Assembly: GCA_009773565.1 (NCBI GenBank)
Contig: WSXY01000002.1
Coordinates: 228,420 to 292,419, forward strand
DNA: 64,000 nucleotides
Direction: 5' to 3'
Source: Actinomycetota bacterium
Lineage (GTDB): Bacteria > Actinomycetota > Coriobacteriia > Anaerosomatales > Anaerosomataceae
Part shown: positions 50,098 through 58,533 of the stretch, piece by piece
Layout of the letters: every line of letters begins with the position of its first letter
Numbering within the stretch: position 1 is the first letter of the stretch
Position numbers and translations under genes: made by a program
The notes under the pieces: model-generated
Told to the model about the DNA's origin: nothing
Database searches by the model: none
What the model saw: the letters and a program-made list of their open reading frames with translations, nothing else

Positions 50098-50592
50098 ATG
50101 TGGGGGACGGGACTCATAAACGGCCTCCGGATCACCTGGCGCAACATGCGCCGGGGCCCGATCACCGTGAAGTATCCATACGAGAAGCTCCCCTTGCCCG
50201 AGCGCGCTCGCTGGGCCGTCGCACCGAAGTACTTCGCGGACGGCACCCCGAAGTGCACGGCGTGCCTAACGTGCGTCAAGACCTGTCCCGACCACATCCT
50301 CGATGTCTACGTGACGACCGCGGAAGACAAATCGAAGCACATCGACCGCTTCTCCTACGAGATAGGCGCTTGCATGATGTGCGGTCTCTGCGTCGAGTCG
50401 TGCCCGTTCGATGCGATTCTGATGAGCCACGACTATGAGCTTGCCGTGACCGAAAAGGCCGATCTGTCGTATGACTTGCTGACCGACGTCGACGCGGCCA
50501 CCGGCGCGAAGCACAAGGCCGAGAAGGCCGCCGCAGCACCCGCGCCCGCGCCCGCGCCCGCGCCCGCCGGGGAGGTGAGCGTCGATGACTGA
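50098..50592 (+). CDS. nuoI: Complex I subunit I (8Fe ferredoxin type)
   Basis: The 164 residues carry two [4Fe-4S] motifs: C53-C56-C59-C63 (CTACLTCVKTCP) and C92-C95-C98-C102 (CMMCGLCVESCP). The C-terminus is an Ala/Pro repeat of five AP units. In complexes without the NADH module, NuoI may accept electrons from ferredoxin or another donor. The end overlaps nuoJ by eight bases. Confidence 0.93.
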   Translation: MWGTGLINGLRITWRNMRRGPITVKYPYEKLPLPERARWAVAPKYFADGTPKCTACLTCVKTCPDHILDVYVTTAEDKSKHIDRFSYEIGACMMCGLCVESCPFDAILMSHDYELAVTEKADLSYDLLTDVDAATGAKHKAEKAAAAPAPAPAPAPAGEVSVDD

Positions 50593-51091
50593 GACCGTCA
50601 ACGGAGTCGCCTTCCTCGCACTCGCCTTCGCGACCATCGGCGGCGCGGTCATGATGCTTGCGACCCGCAACGTCGTTCACGCCGCATTCTGGCTGCTCGA
50701 AGTGCTCATCGCGACAGCCGGACTCTATCTGCTCCTCTCCGCCGAGTTCCTCGCGCTCGTACAGGTGCTCGTGTATGCGGGCTCGGTCACGGTGCTTGTG
50801 ATCTTCACGGTCATGATCACCCTGCGACGTCGCGAGGATGCCGTTCGGCCGTTCGAGCCGGGATGGGGCGGTGCGATCATGGCCGCGCTCTTCGGCGGCT
50901 CGATCACGTTCGCCATCGCTCAGTTCACCTCGAAGATGCCCGCCGGGACGTTCCCCGAGAAGACGCCCGATGTCGCCGCGTTCGGCGAGAAGCTCTTCAC
51001 CACGTGGATGGTGCCGTTTGAGATCGCCTCGCTCGTTTTGCTCGTGGCGCTCGTTGGCGCCGTGTGGTGGTCGGGGGGTGATGGCCAGTGA
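50585..51091 (+). CDS. nuoJ: Complex I subunit J
   Basis: The 168 residues have five membrane helices, including GGAVMMLATRNVVHAAFWLLE and LVQVLVYAGSVTVLVIFTVM, the NuoJ motif. It overlaps nuoI at the start and nuoK at the end (GTGA). Confidence 0.92.
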   Translation: MTETVNGVAFLALAFATIGGAVMMLATRNVVHAAFWLLEVLIATAGLYLLLSAEFLALVQVLVYAGSVTVLVIFTVMITLRRREDAVRPFEPGWGGAIMAALFGGSITFAIAQFTSKMPAGTFPEKTPDVAAFGEKLFTTWMVPFEIASLVLLVALVGAVWWSGGDGQ

Positions 51092-51411
51092 GTCTGCTCC
51101 AGCCCGTCGGCGTGGTGTCGTTCATGGCGCTCGCGGCCGTTCTCTTCTCGCTCGGCCTGTATGGCGCGCTCTCGCGTAAGAGCGCCGTCATGGTGCTCAT
51201 GTCACTCGAGCTCATGGCGAACGCCGTCAACATCAACCTCGTGGCGCTCTCGCGCTTCACGGCGCCAGCCGAGATGACCGGGCAGATCTTCGCGGTCTTC
51301 TCGATGGTCGTGTCCGCCGCCGAGATCGGCCTTGGCCTCGCGCTCGTGCTTGCGCTCTACCGCCGCAGCCAGACCGTCGAGCTCGACGCGATGCAAGAGT
51401 TGAAGGGGTAG
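51088..51411 (+). CDS. nuoK: Complex I subunit K
   Basis: GTG 51088 overlaps the nuoJ stop. The 107 residues have three helices with VLMSLELMANAVNINLVALSRF and VVSAAEIGLGLALVLALYRR; the conserved membrane glutamates in LMSLELM and SAAEIGLG mark the proton channel. Confidence 0.93.
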   Translation: MSLLQPVGVVSFMALAAVLFSLGLYGALSRKSAVMVLMSLELMANAVNINLVALSRFTAPAEMTGQIFAVFSMVVSAAEIGLGLALVLALYRRSQTVELDAMQELKG

Positions 51412-51413
51412 GC

Positions 51414-53315
51414 GTGAATTACGTCATCGCCATACCCCTCATCCCGGCGCTCGCGTTCGCGATCCTCGCGCCGCTTTCGGGTCGCTCGCGCAACGCAGCG
51501 GTACCGATTGCTGTCGGCGCGTCCGTCATCACGCTCGGCCTTTCGATTGCGGCATTCCTCGCGGTGTGGCCGGGCGGCCACGAGGAGGCGCTCTACCACA
51601 CCTCGATCACGTTCGCGACCATCGGGAGCGTCAAGCTGGCGGCCGGCATCCTGCTCGATCCCATCTCGGCCACGATGCTCGTCGTGGTAACGCTTGTGGG
51701 CGCGGCCGTGCAGGTCTACTCGCTTGGCTACATGCACCGCGACGAACGCATCGGCTGGTACTACGCCGTGCTGTCGCTCTTCACGGCGGCCATGCTCGGC
51801 CTCGTGCTCTCCGACAACTTCCTGCAGCTCTACATGGCCTGGGAGGTCATGGGGCTCTGCTCGTACCTGCTTATCGGCTTCTGGCACGAGCAAGAGGCGC
51901 CGAGAAAGGCGTCGATCAAGGCGTTCCTCACCACGCGTGTCGGTGACATCGGGTTCGCCCTTGCGCTCGCCGTGATGTACAAGACCGCGGGCAGCTTCGA
52001 CTTCGCGGTCGTGCTCCACGACTTCGCGTGGGCGCCCGGCGCCGCGACTGCGGTCGCCTTGCTACTGCTCTTTGGCGCGATGGGGAAGTCGGCGCAGGTG
52101 CCGCTGCATGTGTGGCTCCCGGACGCGATGGCCGGTCCCACACCCGCCTCGGCGCTCATCCATGCCGCGACGATGGTGGCCGCCGGCGTCTTCCTCGTGG
52201 CGCGCGCGTTGCCTATTTTCGAGGCGAGCGGTGTGGCGCTCACGGTCACCATGTTCGTCGGCATCACGACCGCACTTGTCGGCGGCCTTCTCGCATCGGT
52301 GCAGCACGACATCAAGAAGGTGCTCGCGTACTCCACGATCAGCCAGCTCGGCTACATGTTCGTCGCGCTTGGCGCTGGCGGGATCGTCGCGGGCTTCTAC
52401 CACCTCGTCACGCACGCGTTCTTCAAGTCGCTGCTCTTCCTCGGCGCGGGCGTCATCATCCACGCGGCGCACACGCAGGACATGCGCGAGATGGGTGGTC
52501 TCGCCAAGAAGATGCCGGTCACAACGGTGACGTTCACGATCGGTTCGCTGGCGCTTGCCGGGATCTTCCCGTTCTCGGGATTCTGGAGTAAGGACGAGAT
52601 CCTGACGGTCCTCTGGCATGGCGAGCACTACGTCGTGTTCGTCCTCGCGCTGGTAGCCGCGTTCGTGACGGCGTTCTATGTCGCGCGGCTGTGGTTCCGG
52701 GTGTTCAGCGGGCCGGAGCAGACGAGCGGTCTCAAAGAAGCACATGTCGAGATGCTCGTGCCGATGAGCGTGCTTGCAGCGGTGACGAGCGTCATCGGTT
52801 TCGGCTCGCCGTACTTCGCCGAATTCCTCGGGCATGTTGGCGAGTGGCCCGCTGCGGCGATCGCGCTCACGTCGACAGCGGTGGCGGGGCTTGGGCTCGC
52901 CCTGGGCTGGTGGGCGTACGGTCGTCGGAACCAGGTTCTCAACACGCGCCCGCTCAAGTCGCGCGCGGGCTTCGTCTACGCCGCGCTCGCGCAGAAGCTC
53001 TACTTCGACCTCACCTACGACTACTTCATCGTGCGCCAGTACGGACGGCTCGCCGGTGCGCTCTCGGAGTTTGACCGTACGGTCGTTGACGGGATCGTCA
53101 ACGGCGCCGGTGCCATCTGGCGCGCGGGTGCGGATGTCGGTGCACTCATCGATCGCGTTGTCATCGACGGCGCCGTCAACGGCGTCGCTACGCTCGTACG
53201 CGCCGTCGGGGCTCGTGTTCGCCGTATCCAGACCGGTCGCGTTCAGTCGTACCAGGCACTGATGCTTGCCGCACTCGTTGTGCTCATGCTGTGGTTCGTC
53301 GTGAAAGGGGCCTGA
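51414..53315 (+). CDS. nuoL: Complex I subunit L
   Basis: The 633 residues of this antiporter-like subunit have about 16 membrane helices and HL-type long C-terminal helix. YMAWEVMGLCSYLLIGFW, GKSAQVPLHVWLPDAMAGPTPASALIHAATMVAAG, DIKKVLAYSTISQLGYMF and SGFWSKDEI carry the conserved Lys and Glu of the pump. GTG 51414 lies three bases after nuoK. Confidence 0.94.
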   Translation: MNYVIAIPLIPALAFAILAPLSGRSRNAAVPIAVGASVITLGLSIAAFLAVWPGGHEEALYHTSITFATIGSVKLAAGILLDPISATMLVVVTLVGAAVQVYSLGYMHRDERIGWYYAVLSLFTAAMLGLVLSDNFLQLYMAWEVMGLCSYLLIGFWHEQEAPRKASIKAFLTTRVGDIGFALALAVMYKTAGSFDFAVVLHDFAWAPGAATAVALLLLFGAMGKSAQVPLHVWLPDAMAGPTPASALIHAATMVAAGVFLVARALPIFEASGVALTVTMFVGITTALVGGLLASVQHDIKKVLAYSTISQLGYMFVALGAGGIVAGFYHLVTHAFFKSLLFLGAGVIIHAAHTQDMREMGGLAKKMPVTTVTFTIGSLALAGIFPFSGFWSKDEILTVLWHGEHYVVFVLALVAAFVTAFYVARLWFRVFSGPEQTSGLKEAHVEMLVPMSVLAAVTSVIGFGSPYFAEFLGHVGEWPAAAIALTSTAVAGLGLALGWWAYGRRNQVLNTRPLKSRAGFVYAALAQKLYFDLTYDYFIVRQYGRLAGALSEFDRTVVDGIVNGAGAIWRAGADVGALIDRVVIDGAVNGVATLVRAVGARVRRIQTGRVQSYQALMLAALVVLMLWFVVKGA

Positions 53316-53320
53316 CGCCC

Positions 53321-54775
53321 ATGTTGCTCTCCGCCATTGTCTTCCTCCCGCTTGTGGGTGCGATCGCCTCGGCGCTGCTGCCCAAGGAGCGCGCTTCTGC
53401 GGCCCGTTGGATCGCGGCTGCCGTGACCGCGGTCGACCTCGCGCTCGTCGTGTGGCTGCTCATCGGCTTCAACGTCGCCGGCGGCATGCAGTTCGTCGAG
53501 AACCGCACGTGGGTCGTCCAGGTCGGCATCGAGTACCACCTTGGGGTTGACGGCATCTCGCTGTCGATGCTCCTGCTCTCGGCGCTGCTGTCGCTCGTGG
53601 CCGTCGTCGCGTCATGGAAGCAAGACACCAAGCCGGGCGCGTACTTCGCGATGCTGATGTTGCTCGAGGTCGGTATGAACGGTGTCTTCCTCGCGCTCGA
53701 TTTCATCCTCTTCTACGTCTTCTGGGAGCTTGTGCTCGTCCCGATGTACTTCCTCATCGGCACGTGGGGTGGGCCGAGACGGGAGTATGCCTCGATCAAG
53801 TTCTTCCTCTACACGCTGTTCGGCTCCGTCTTCATGCTCGTCGGTATCATCGCGCTCTACCTGCAGGGTGGGACGTTCGACATCACTGCGCTTGCCGGTA
53901 TGGGCTTCCCGGCGACGTTCCAGTGGTGGGTCTTCGCGGCGTTCTTCCTCGGCTTTGCCGTGAAGGTGCCGGTCTTCCCGCTGCACACGTGGCTGCCTGA
54001 CGCGCATGTCGAGGCGCCCACGGCGGCGTCCGTCCTGCTCGCGGGCATCATGCTCAAGATGGGAACGTACGGGTTCATCCGGATCGCGTTGCCGATCCTG
54101 CCGCATGCGGCGCGCCAGTGGTCCGGCTTCATCGCGGCGCTGGCGGCGATCTCGATCGTGTACGGCGCGGCGCTGGCGTTCGCCCAGACCGACCTCAAGA
54201 AGCTTGTCGCGTATTCGTCGGTGTCGCACATGGGCTTCGTCATGCTCGGCATCGCGTCCCTGACGCCCGAGGGCATCAACGGCGCGGTGGCGGTCATGTT
54301 CTCGCACGGCATCGTCACGGGCATGCTCTTCCTGCTCGTCGGCATGGTCTACGAGCGGACGCACACTCGCGTCATGGATGACGTTACCGGCCTGTCTGCA
54401 CAGGCGCCGGTGGCCGCGGGTCTGCTCGCCTTCGCGTCGTTCGCATCGCTCGGACTGCCGGGTCTTTCCGGCTTCGTCGGCGAGTTCCTCAGTCTGCTGG
54501 GTGCCTGGAAGTCAGGGATTCCGGCCGCCTGGGTCGTTGTCGCGGCGATCGGCGTCCTGCTTGCCGCCGCCTACACGCTCCGGATGGTGCAGCGAGTCGT
54601 GCTGGGCACGCCGTCGAAGGCGGTCGAGGGGATCCCGGACCTCAACGTGCGAGAGATCGCGGCACTGCTGCCGCTTGTGGCACTCACGCTCGTCGTTGGC
54701 ATCTACTGGGACTCGCTCCTGCGCTACGTCGATCCTGCCGTTCGGGCCACGCTCGCGCTGATGGGTGGCTCATAG
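53321..54775 (+). CDS. nuoM: Complex I subunit M
   Basis: ATG 53321 is chosen because the open frame from 53291 lies in the end of nuoL. The 484 residues of this antiporter-like subunit include YVFWELVLVPMYFLIGTWGG, FPLHTWLPDAHVEAPTAASVLLAGIMLKMG and DLKKLVAYSSVSHMGF, the NuoM proton-channel motifs. Confidence 0.94.
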   Translation: MLLSAIVFLPLVGAIASALLPKERASAARWIAAAVTAVDLALVVWLLIGFNVAGGMQFVENRTWVVQVGIEYHLGVDGISLSMLLLSALLSLVAVVASWKQDTKPGAYFAMLMLLEVGMNGVFLALDFILFYVFWELVLVPMYFLIGTWGGPRREYASIKFFLYTLFGSVFMLVGIIALYLQGGTFDITALAGMGFPATFQWWVFAAFFLGFAVKVPVFPLHTWLPDAHVEAPTAASVLLAGIMLKMGTYGFIRIALPILPHAARQWSGFIAALAAISIVYGAALAFAQTDLKKLVAYSSVSHMGFVMLGIASLTPEGINGAVAVMFSHGIVTGMLFLLVGMVYERTHTRVMDDVTGLSAQAPVAAGLLAFASFASLGLPGLSGFVGEFLSLLGAWKSGIPAAWVVVAAIGVLLAAAYTLRMVQRVVLGTPSKAVEGIPDLNVREIAALLPLVALTLVVGIYWDSLLRYVDPAVRATLALMGGS

Positions 54776-54776
54776 C

Positions 54777-56153
54777 ATGACGGGACTCCACCTCCTCATC
54801 CCCGAGTACCTGCTCCTCGCCGGCGCGATCGCGGCGCTCTTCATCGAGCGCGTCTCCGGTCGCGAGGGTGCCGGCGCGGCGCTCGGGGCGGTTGTCGCAC
54901 TTGCGGCGGCGATCGCGGCGGTCGTCATCGGCGCGCAGGGCGCGATTGCCGGCGGGATGCTCGCCCTCGACGCGGTGGCGGTCACAGTGCGCGTTGCGAT
55001 CGCGGCGCTCACGGCGGTCTACTTGTTATGGCTCGTGGGTCGCGGTATGGGCCCGGAACGCTCGCGCGAGGCGGTCGCATTCGTTCTCTTCGCCGCACTC
55101 GGCAGCATGCTCATGGCCTCCGCGCGCGACCTCATCGTGCTCTTCATCTCCCTTGAGCTCGCGACGATGCCCGCGTACGTTCTCATGGGCTATCGGCGCA
55201 ACGACGAGCGCAACCTCGAAGGCGCGCTCAAGTACTTCCTGCTGTCGATGACGACGAGCCTCATCTTGCTCTACGGGCTGTCGTTCCTCTTCGGGATCGC
55301 AGGCTCCACCTCTCTGGTGGCTATCGCGGCCGCGCCGCCAGCGGGGTTACTCGGGACGTTCGCGTCGGTCTTCGTCTTCATCGGGCTCTTTGCGAAGATG
55401 TCGGCCGCGCCCTTCCACTTCTGGGCGCCCGACGCGTACGCGGGCGCGCCCGCGGGCTCGGTCGCGTTCGTCTCGACGGTCCCCAAGCTCGCGGGCACCG
55501 CCGTCATGGTGAATCTCGCGACCGCCCTCGTCCCGCATGCGCCGGTGCTTCCGGCTGTTCTCGCGCTTGCGGCGGTCACCTCGATGCTGCTCGGCAACCT
55601 GGCCGCATTCCCGCAGACTGATATCCGGCGCCTCATGGCGTACTCCGGCGTGGCGCACACTGGCTACGTGCTCCTCGCGCTCTCCTCGGCCACGCCCGCG
55701 GGGTACGCTGCGGCCGTCTTCTATACCATCGCGTACGTCGTGCCGTCGATGGCTATCACGCTCATTGCCGCCGAGGAGGGAACCGCCCTCGACGACCTCG
55801 CGGGGCTTGTCGTCCGGCGTCCGGCAGTCGCGTGGGGGAGCGTGGTGTTGCTGCTGTCGCTCGTCGGCGTGCCGCCGATGGCCGGCATGCTCGGGAAGCT
55901 CTTCGCGTTTACGGCCGCAGTCTCGGCAGGACGGCTCGCGCTTGTGATCGTTGCGGTCGTGATGAGCGTGGTCTCCGCGGGCTACTACTTCCGAATCCTG
56001 CGCCCGATCTTCTTCGCGAGTCGCTCCGACGCGCCGGTCCTCGCATCCTCGCGGAGTGCAGCCGTCGCATTCTCGCTCCTTGTCGCGGCAACACTTGCGC
56101 TCGGCATCGCCGCCTCACCGCTGCTGAGCTACCTCGGGGTCCGCTTCTTCTGA
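54777..56153 (+). CDS. nuoN: Complex I subunit N
   Basis: ATG 54777 lies one base after the nuoM stop. The 458 residues are the third antiporter-like subunit, with ISLELATMPAYVLMGYRR, SAAPFHFWAPDAYAGAPAGSVAFVST and DIRRLMAYSGVAHTGYVL. It ends the eleven-gene operon. Confidence 0.94.
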   Translation: MTGLHLLIPEYLLLAGAIAALFIERVSGREGAGAALGAVVALAAAIAAVVIGAQGAIAGGMLALDAVAVTVRVAIAALTAVYLLWLVGRGMGPERSREAVAFVLFAALGSMLMASARDLIVLFISLELATMPAYVLMGYRRNDERNLEGALKYFLLSMTTSLILLYGLSFLFGIAGSTSLVAIAAAPPAGLLGTFASVFVFIGLFAKMSAAPFHFWAPDAYAGAPAGSVAFVSTVPKLAGTAVMVNLATALVPHAPVLPAVLALAAVTSMLLGNLAAFPQTDIRRLMAYSGVAHTGYVLLALSSATPAGYAAAVFYTIAYVVPSMAITLIAAEEGTALDDLAGLVVRRPAVAWGSVVLLLSLVGVPPMAGMLGKLFAFTAAVSAGRLALVIVAVVMSVVSAGYYFRILRPIFFASRSDAPVLASSRSAAVAFSLLVAATLALGIAASPLLSYLGVRFF

Positions 56154-56269
56154 CGAAGAAGGTGTGAAGAGGTTGTGGCGTCGTTGTGTGAACGGGTCGT
56201 ATGCAGGTGCTCGTCGGGTATCATCTGAAGGCGAGACATGCCGAATTCCCTCCGTGATAGAGGTGCCCG

Positions 56270-57517
56270 ATGAGTGATTATCCAGAGTCAGAGCCGCCCG
56301 TTGCCCCCGCGCCGGATTCCCCGGCGCCACCCGCGCACGTTGACCCCGCTCCGCCCGTCGCCGCGCCAGTCCCCAAGGAGCGCGCCCCCTGCGGCATCCT
56401 CGCCATCGTGGTTGCTGCAATCGTCGGTGGCATCGTCGGGGCCGTGCTCGTAGGCGTGCTTCTGATCGTTGTGCTTGGCTATCCCGTTTCTCAGACGATC
56501 ACCGAGGTATCACAGCCCGTCACGACGACCGTCTCGGACACCGCTTCAGTAGGCGCGTCTGGTCAAGATGCGTCGTTCGCCGAAGCAGTCGCCACAAAGC
56601 TCACGCCGTCGGTCGTCAACGTGGCGATCAAGCAGACCGGCGTCGACCGGTTCACCGGTCAACAGGTGACGCAGACGGTCGGTAACGGCAGCGGGGTCAT
56701 CATCCGCCAGGACGGCTACATCCTCACCAACAACCACGTCGTTGAGGGCGCAGATGCGATCATCGTGACCGTCGGCATGGAGGATCTTCCCGCCAAAGTC
56801 GTCGGCACCGACCCTTCGTCCGACCTCGCGGTCATCAAGGTCGACAAGACCGGGTTGCCAGCTGTGGAGTTCGGCTCTTCGGCAAACCTGAGGATCGGCG
56901 AGCCGGTCGTGGCGATCGGGAGTCCGTTCGGGCTGGAGAAGACCGTCACCACCGGTATCGTCTCGGCACTCGGTCGCTCGAGTGTCGCCCAGAGCGCAAG
57001 CGGCATCACCGCGTACACCAGCCTCATTCAGACTGACGCGTCGATCAATCCCGGCAATTCCGGCGGAGCGCTTGCCGACGCGGATGGCAAGCTCATCGGC
57101 ATCAACACGCTCATCCAGTCGACCTCCGGCGCCTCGGCCGGTATCGGCTTCGCAATCCCCGTGGACTTCGCCAAGAGCGTCGCCGATGAGCTTATCGCGA
57201 CCGGGCGGGCGACTCATCCGTTCATGGGCGTCGGCACCGTCACCATCGACGCGAACGTCGCCGCGCAGTACGGGCTCGCTACCGAAGCGGGAGCGCTCGT
57301 GCAGAACGTCGTCGAGGGCTCCCCGGCCCAGGCTGGAGGACTCAAGGCCGGCGACATCATCGTGCGGATCGCCGACAAGAAGGTTCTGAGCGTCGAGGAC
57401 GTCTTCACCGCCATTCGCTCTCAGAAGGTCGGCCAGACGATCGATGTCCTGGTCGTGAGAGACGCTGGCGAGATGACGCTCAAGGTCAAGCTCGGTTCTG
57501 ACGCGGCCCGTCAGTGA
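56270..57517 (+). CDS. HtrA/DegP-like serine protease with one PDZ domain
   Basis: The 415 residues have a Pro/Ala-rich cytoplasmic N-terminus, one membrane helix (about residues 44-72), a trypsin-like domain with catalytic H156 (TNNHVV), D185 (SSDLAVI) and S264 (NPGNSGGAL), and one C-terminal PDZ domain (SPAQAGGLKAGDIIVRIADKKV). It is a membrane-bound, outward-facing quality-control protease. Its stop overlaps the rlmH start (GTGA). Confidence 0.93.
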   Translation: MSDYPESEPPVAPAPDSPAPPAHVDPAPPVAAPVPKERAPCGILAIVVAAIVGGIVGAVLVGVLLIVVLGYPVSQTITEVSQPVTTTVSDTASVGASGQDASFAEAVATKLTPSVVNVAIKQTGVDRFTGQQVTQTVGNGSGVIIRQDGYILTNNHVVEGADAIIVTVGMEDLPAKVVGTDPSSDLAVIKVDKTGLPAVEFGSSANLRIGEPVVAIGSPFGLEKTVTTGIVSALGRSSVAQSASGITAYTSLIQTDASINPGNSGGALADADGKLIGINTLIQSTSGASAGIGFAIPVDFAKSVADELIATGRATHPFMGVGTVTIDANVAAQYGLATEAGALVQNVVEGSPAQAGGLKAGDIIVRIADKKVLSVEDVFTAIRSQKVGQTIDVLVVRDAGEMTLKVKLGSDAARQ

Positions 57518-57978
57518 GGATACTCATCGTCGCCGTCGGCCGCCTCAAGGAGCGTCACTGGCGTGAGGCTGCCGAGGAGTACCTCAAGCGCCTGAAGCCT
57601 TACGCGACCATCGAGATGATCGAGGTCCCCGACCGCGATGTGAGCGCCGACGAGCCAAAGGCGCTCAAGGCCGAGGCCGAGGGCATCTTGCGGGCACTCC
57701 CTGAGGCCGCGCACGTCGTGGTGCTCGAGCCTGGCGGCACGCAGCGCTCGTCTGAGGCATTCGCGGCTTGGATGGAACTCGCCGGAGTCGAGGGTCGCAG
57801 CACCATCGCATTCGTGGTGGGTGGCGCTGCGGGGCTCGACGCGTCGGTGCTCACGCGCGCGAACGAGCGGCTCTCGCTTGGTCCGATGACCTTCCCGCAC
57901 CAGTTGGCGAGGGTCGTCATGCTCGAGCAGATCTATCGGGGATTTCGCATCATTCGAGGCGAGCCGTATCATCGGTAG
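57514..57978 (+). CDS. rlmH: 23S rRNA pseudouridine-1915 N3-methyltransferase RlmH
   Basis: GTG 57514 overlaps the protease stop. The 154-residue SPOUT enzyme has LEPGGTQRSSEAFAAW, FVVGGAAGLD (SAM knot), LSLGPMTFPHQLARVVMLEQIYRGFRI and ends GEPYHR, as RlmH does. It methylates pseudouridine 1915 in helix 69 of 23S rRNA. Confidence 0.95.
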   Translation: MRILIVAVGRLKERHWREAAEEYLKRLKPYATIEMIEVPDRDVSADEPKALKAEAEGILRALPEAAHVVVLEPGGTQRSSEAFAAWMELAGVEGRSTIAFVVGGAAGLDASVLTRANERLSLGPMTFPHQLARVVMLEQIYRGFRIIRGEPYHR

Positions 57979-58003
57979 GTGATGACGTCGGCAGAATCGG
58001 AGC

Positions 58004-58417
58004 GTGTGCCACGTGGGGCCTTTCGTACACTTCGATCTGACGCGCGACTGGGCCCGGGAAGCCGGGCTTGGTGACGTCGCCGAGGCTATCGCGCTGGCAG
58101 ATCTCACCGTCGATGCCGAGAACCCGGCCCGTGCGTCAGTCAGCAACTTCACGAGGCACTTCGCGCCCTGGGCGTACCTGTGGGCCGGGTACCATTTCCG
58201 GCGAGCTGTGCGCCTGCGGTCTCCTGAGTCTCTCGGGCATGCACTCCACAGCGTTCAGGATGCTGCCGCGCACGGGCGTCTTGGCCTGGCGCACGTGCGG
58301 CATGACCTGAGCATAGCGCGCGATCCCGACGACTGGGATGCGGCGCCATTGCGGCTCCAGGCTCGCATACGGGCATACAGTATGAGGCTGCTTCGCAGAT
58401 ACCGCGCGGCTGCCTGA
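58004..58417 (+). CDS. Small His-rich protein, zinc-dependent phospholipase C-like
   Basis: The open frame starts at GTG 58004; GTG 58013 has a better-spaced GGAG and may be the true start. The 135-137 residues include HFDLTRDWAR, NFTRHFAPWAYLWAGYHFRRA and LGHALHSVQDAAAHGRLGLAH, whose H-x-x-x-D and spaced His/Asp residues resemble the metal site of zinc-dependent phospholipase C or S1/P1-type proteins. It is much shorter than those enzymes. Function not certain. Confidence 0.6.
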   Translation: MCHVGPFVHFDLTRDWAREAGLGDVAEAIALADLTVDAENPARASVSNFTRHFAPWAYLWAGYHFRRAVRLRSPESLGHALHSVQDAAAHGRLGLAHVRHDLSIARDPDDWDAAPLRLQARIRAYSMRLLRRYRAAA

Positions 58418-58533
58418 TTTACGTATGACCGTGGGTCAGAACGACCGTTCGTCCGCAATTTATTAGCGTTCATCGGTGCTGGCACATCATTTGCGGCTTC
58501 ATGAGTGTCACACGAACGTTGTGAAGAGGAATC

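Noticed and set aside
50530..50575. GCGCCC tandem repeat in nuoI as a possible CRISPR or VNTR
   Set aside because: It encodes the in-frame Ala/Pro tail of NuoI, with units of six bases and no spacers.
58503..58519. TCACA-N7-TGTGA inverted repeat before the histidine kinase
   Set aside because: The half-sites face the opposite way to the Rex or CRP-type TGTGA-N-TCACA pattern and are short. No reason to call it an operator.
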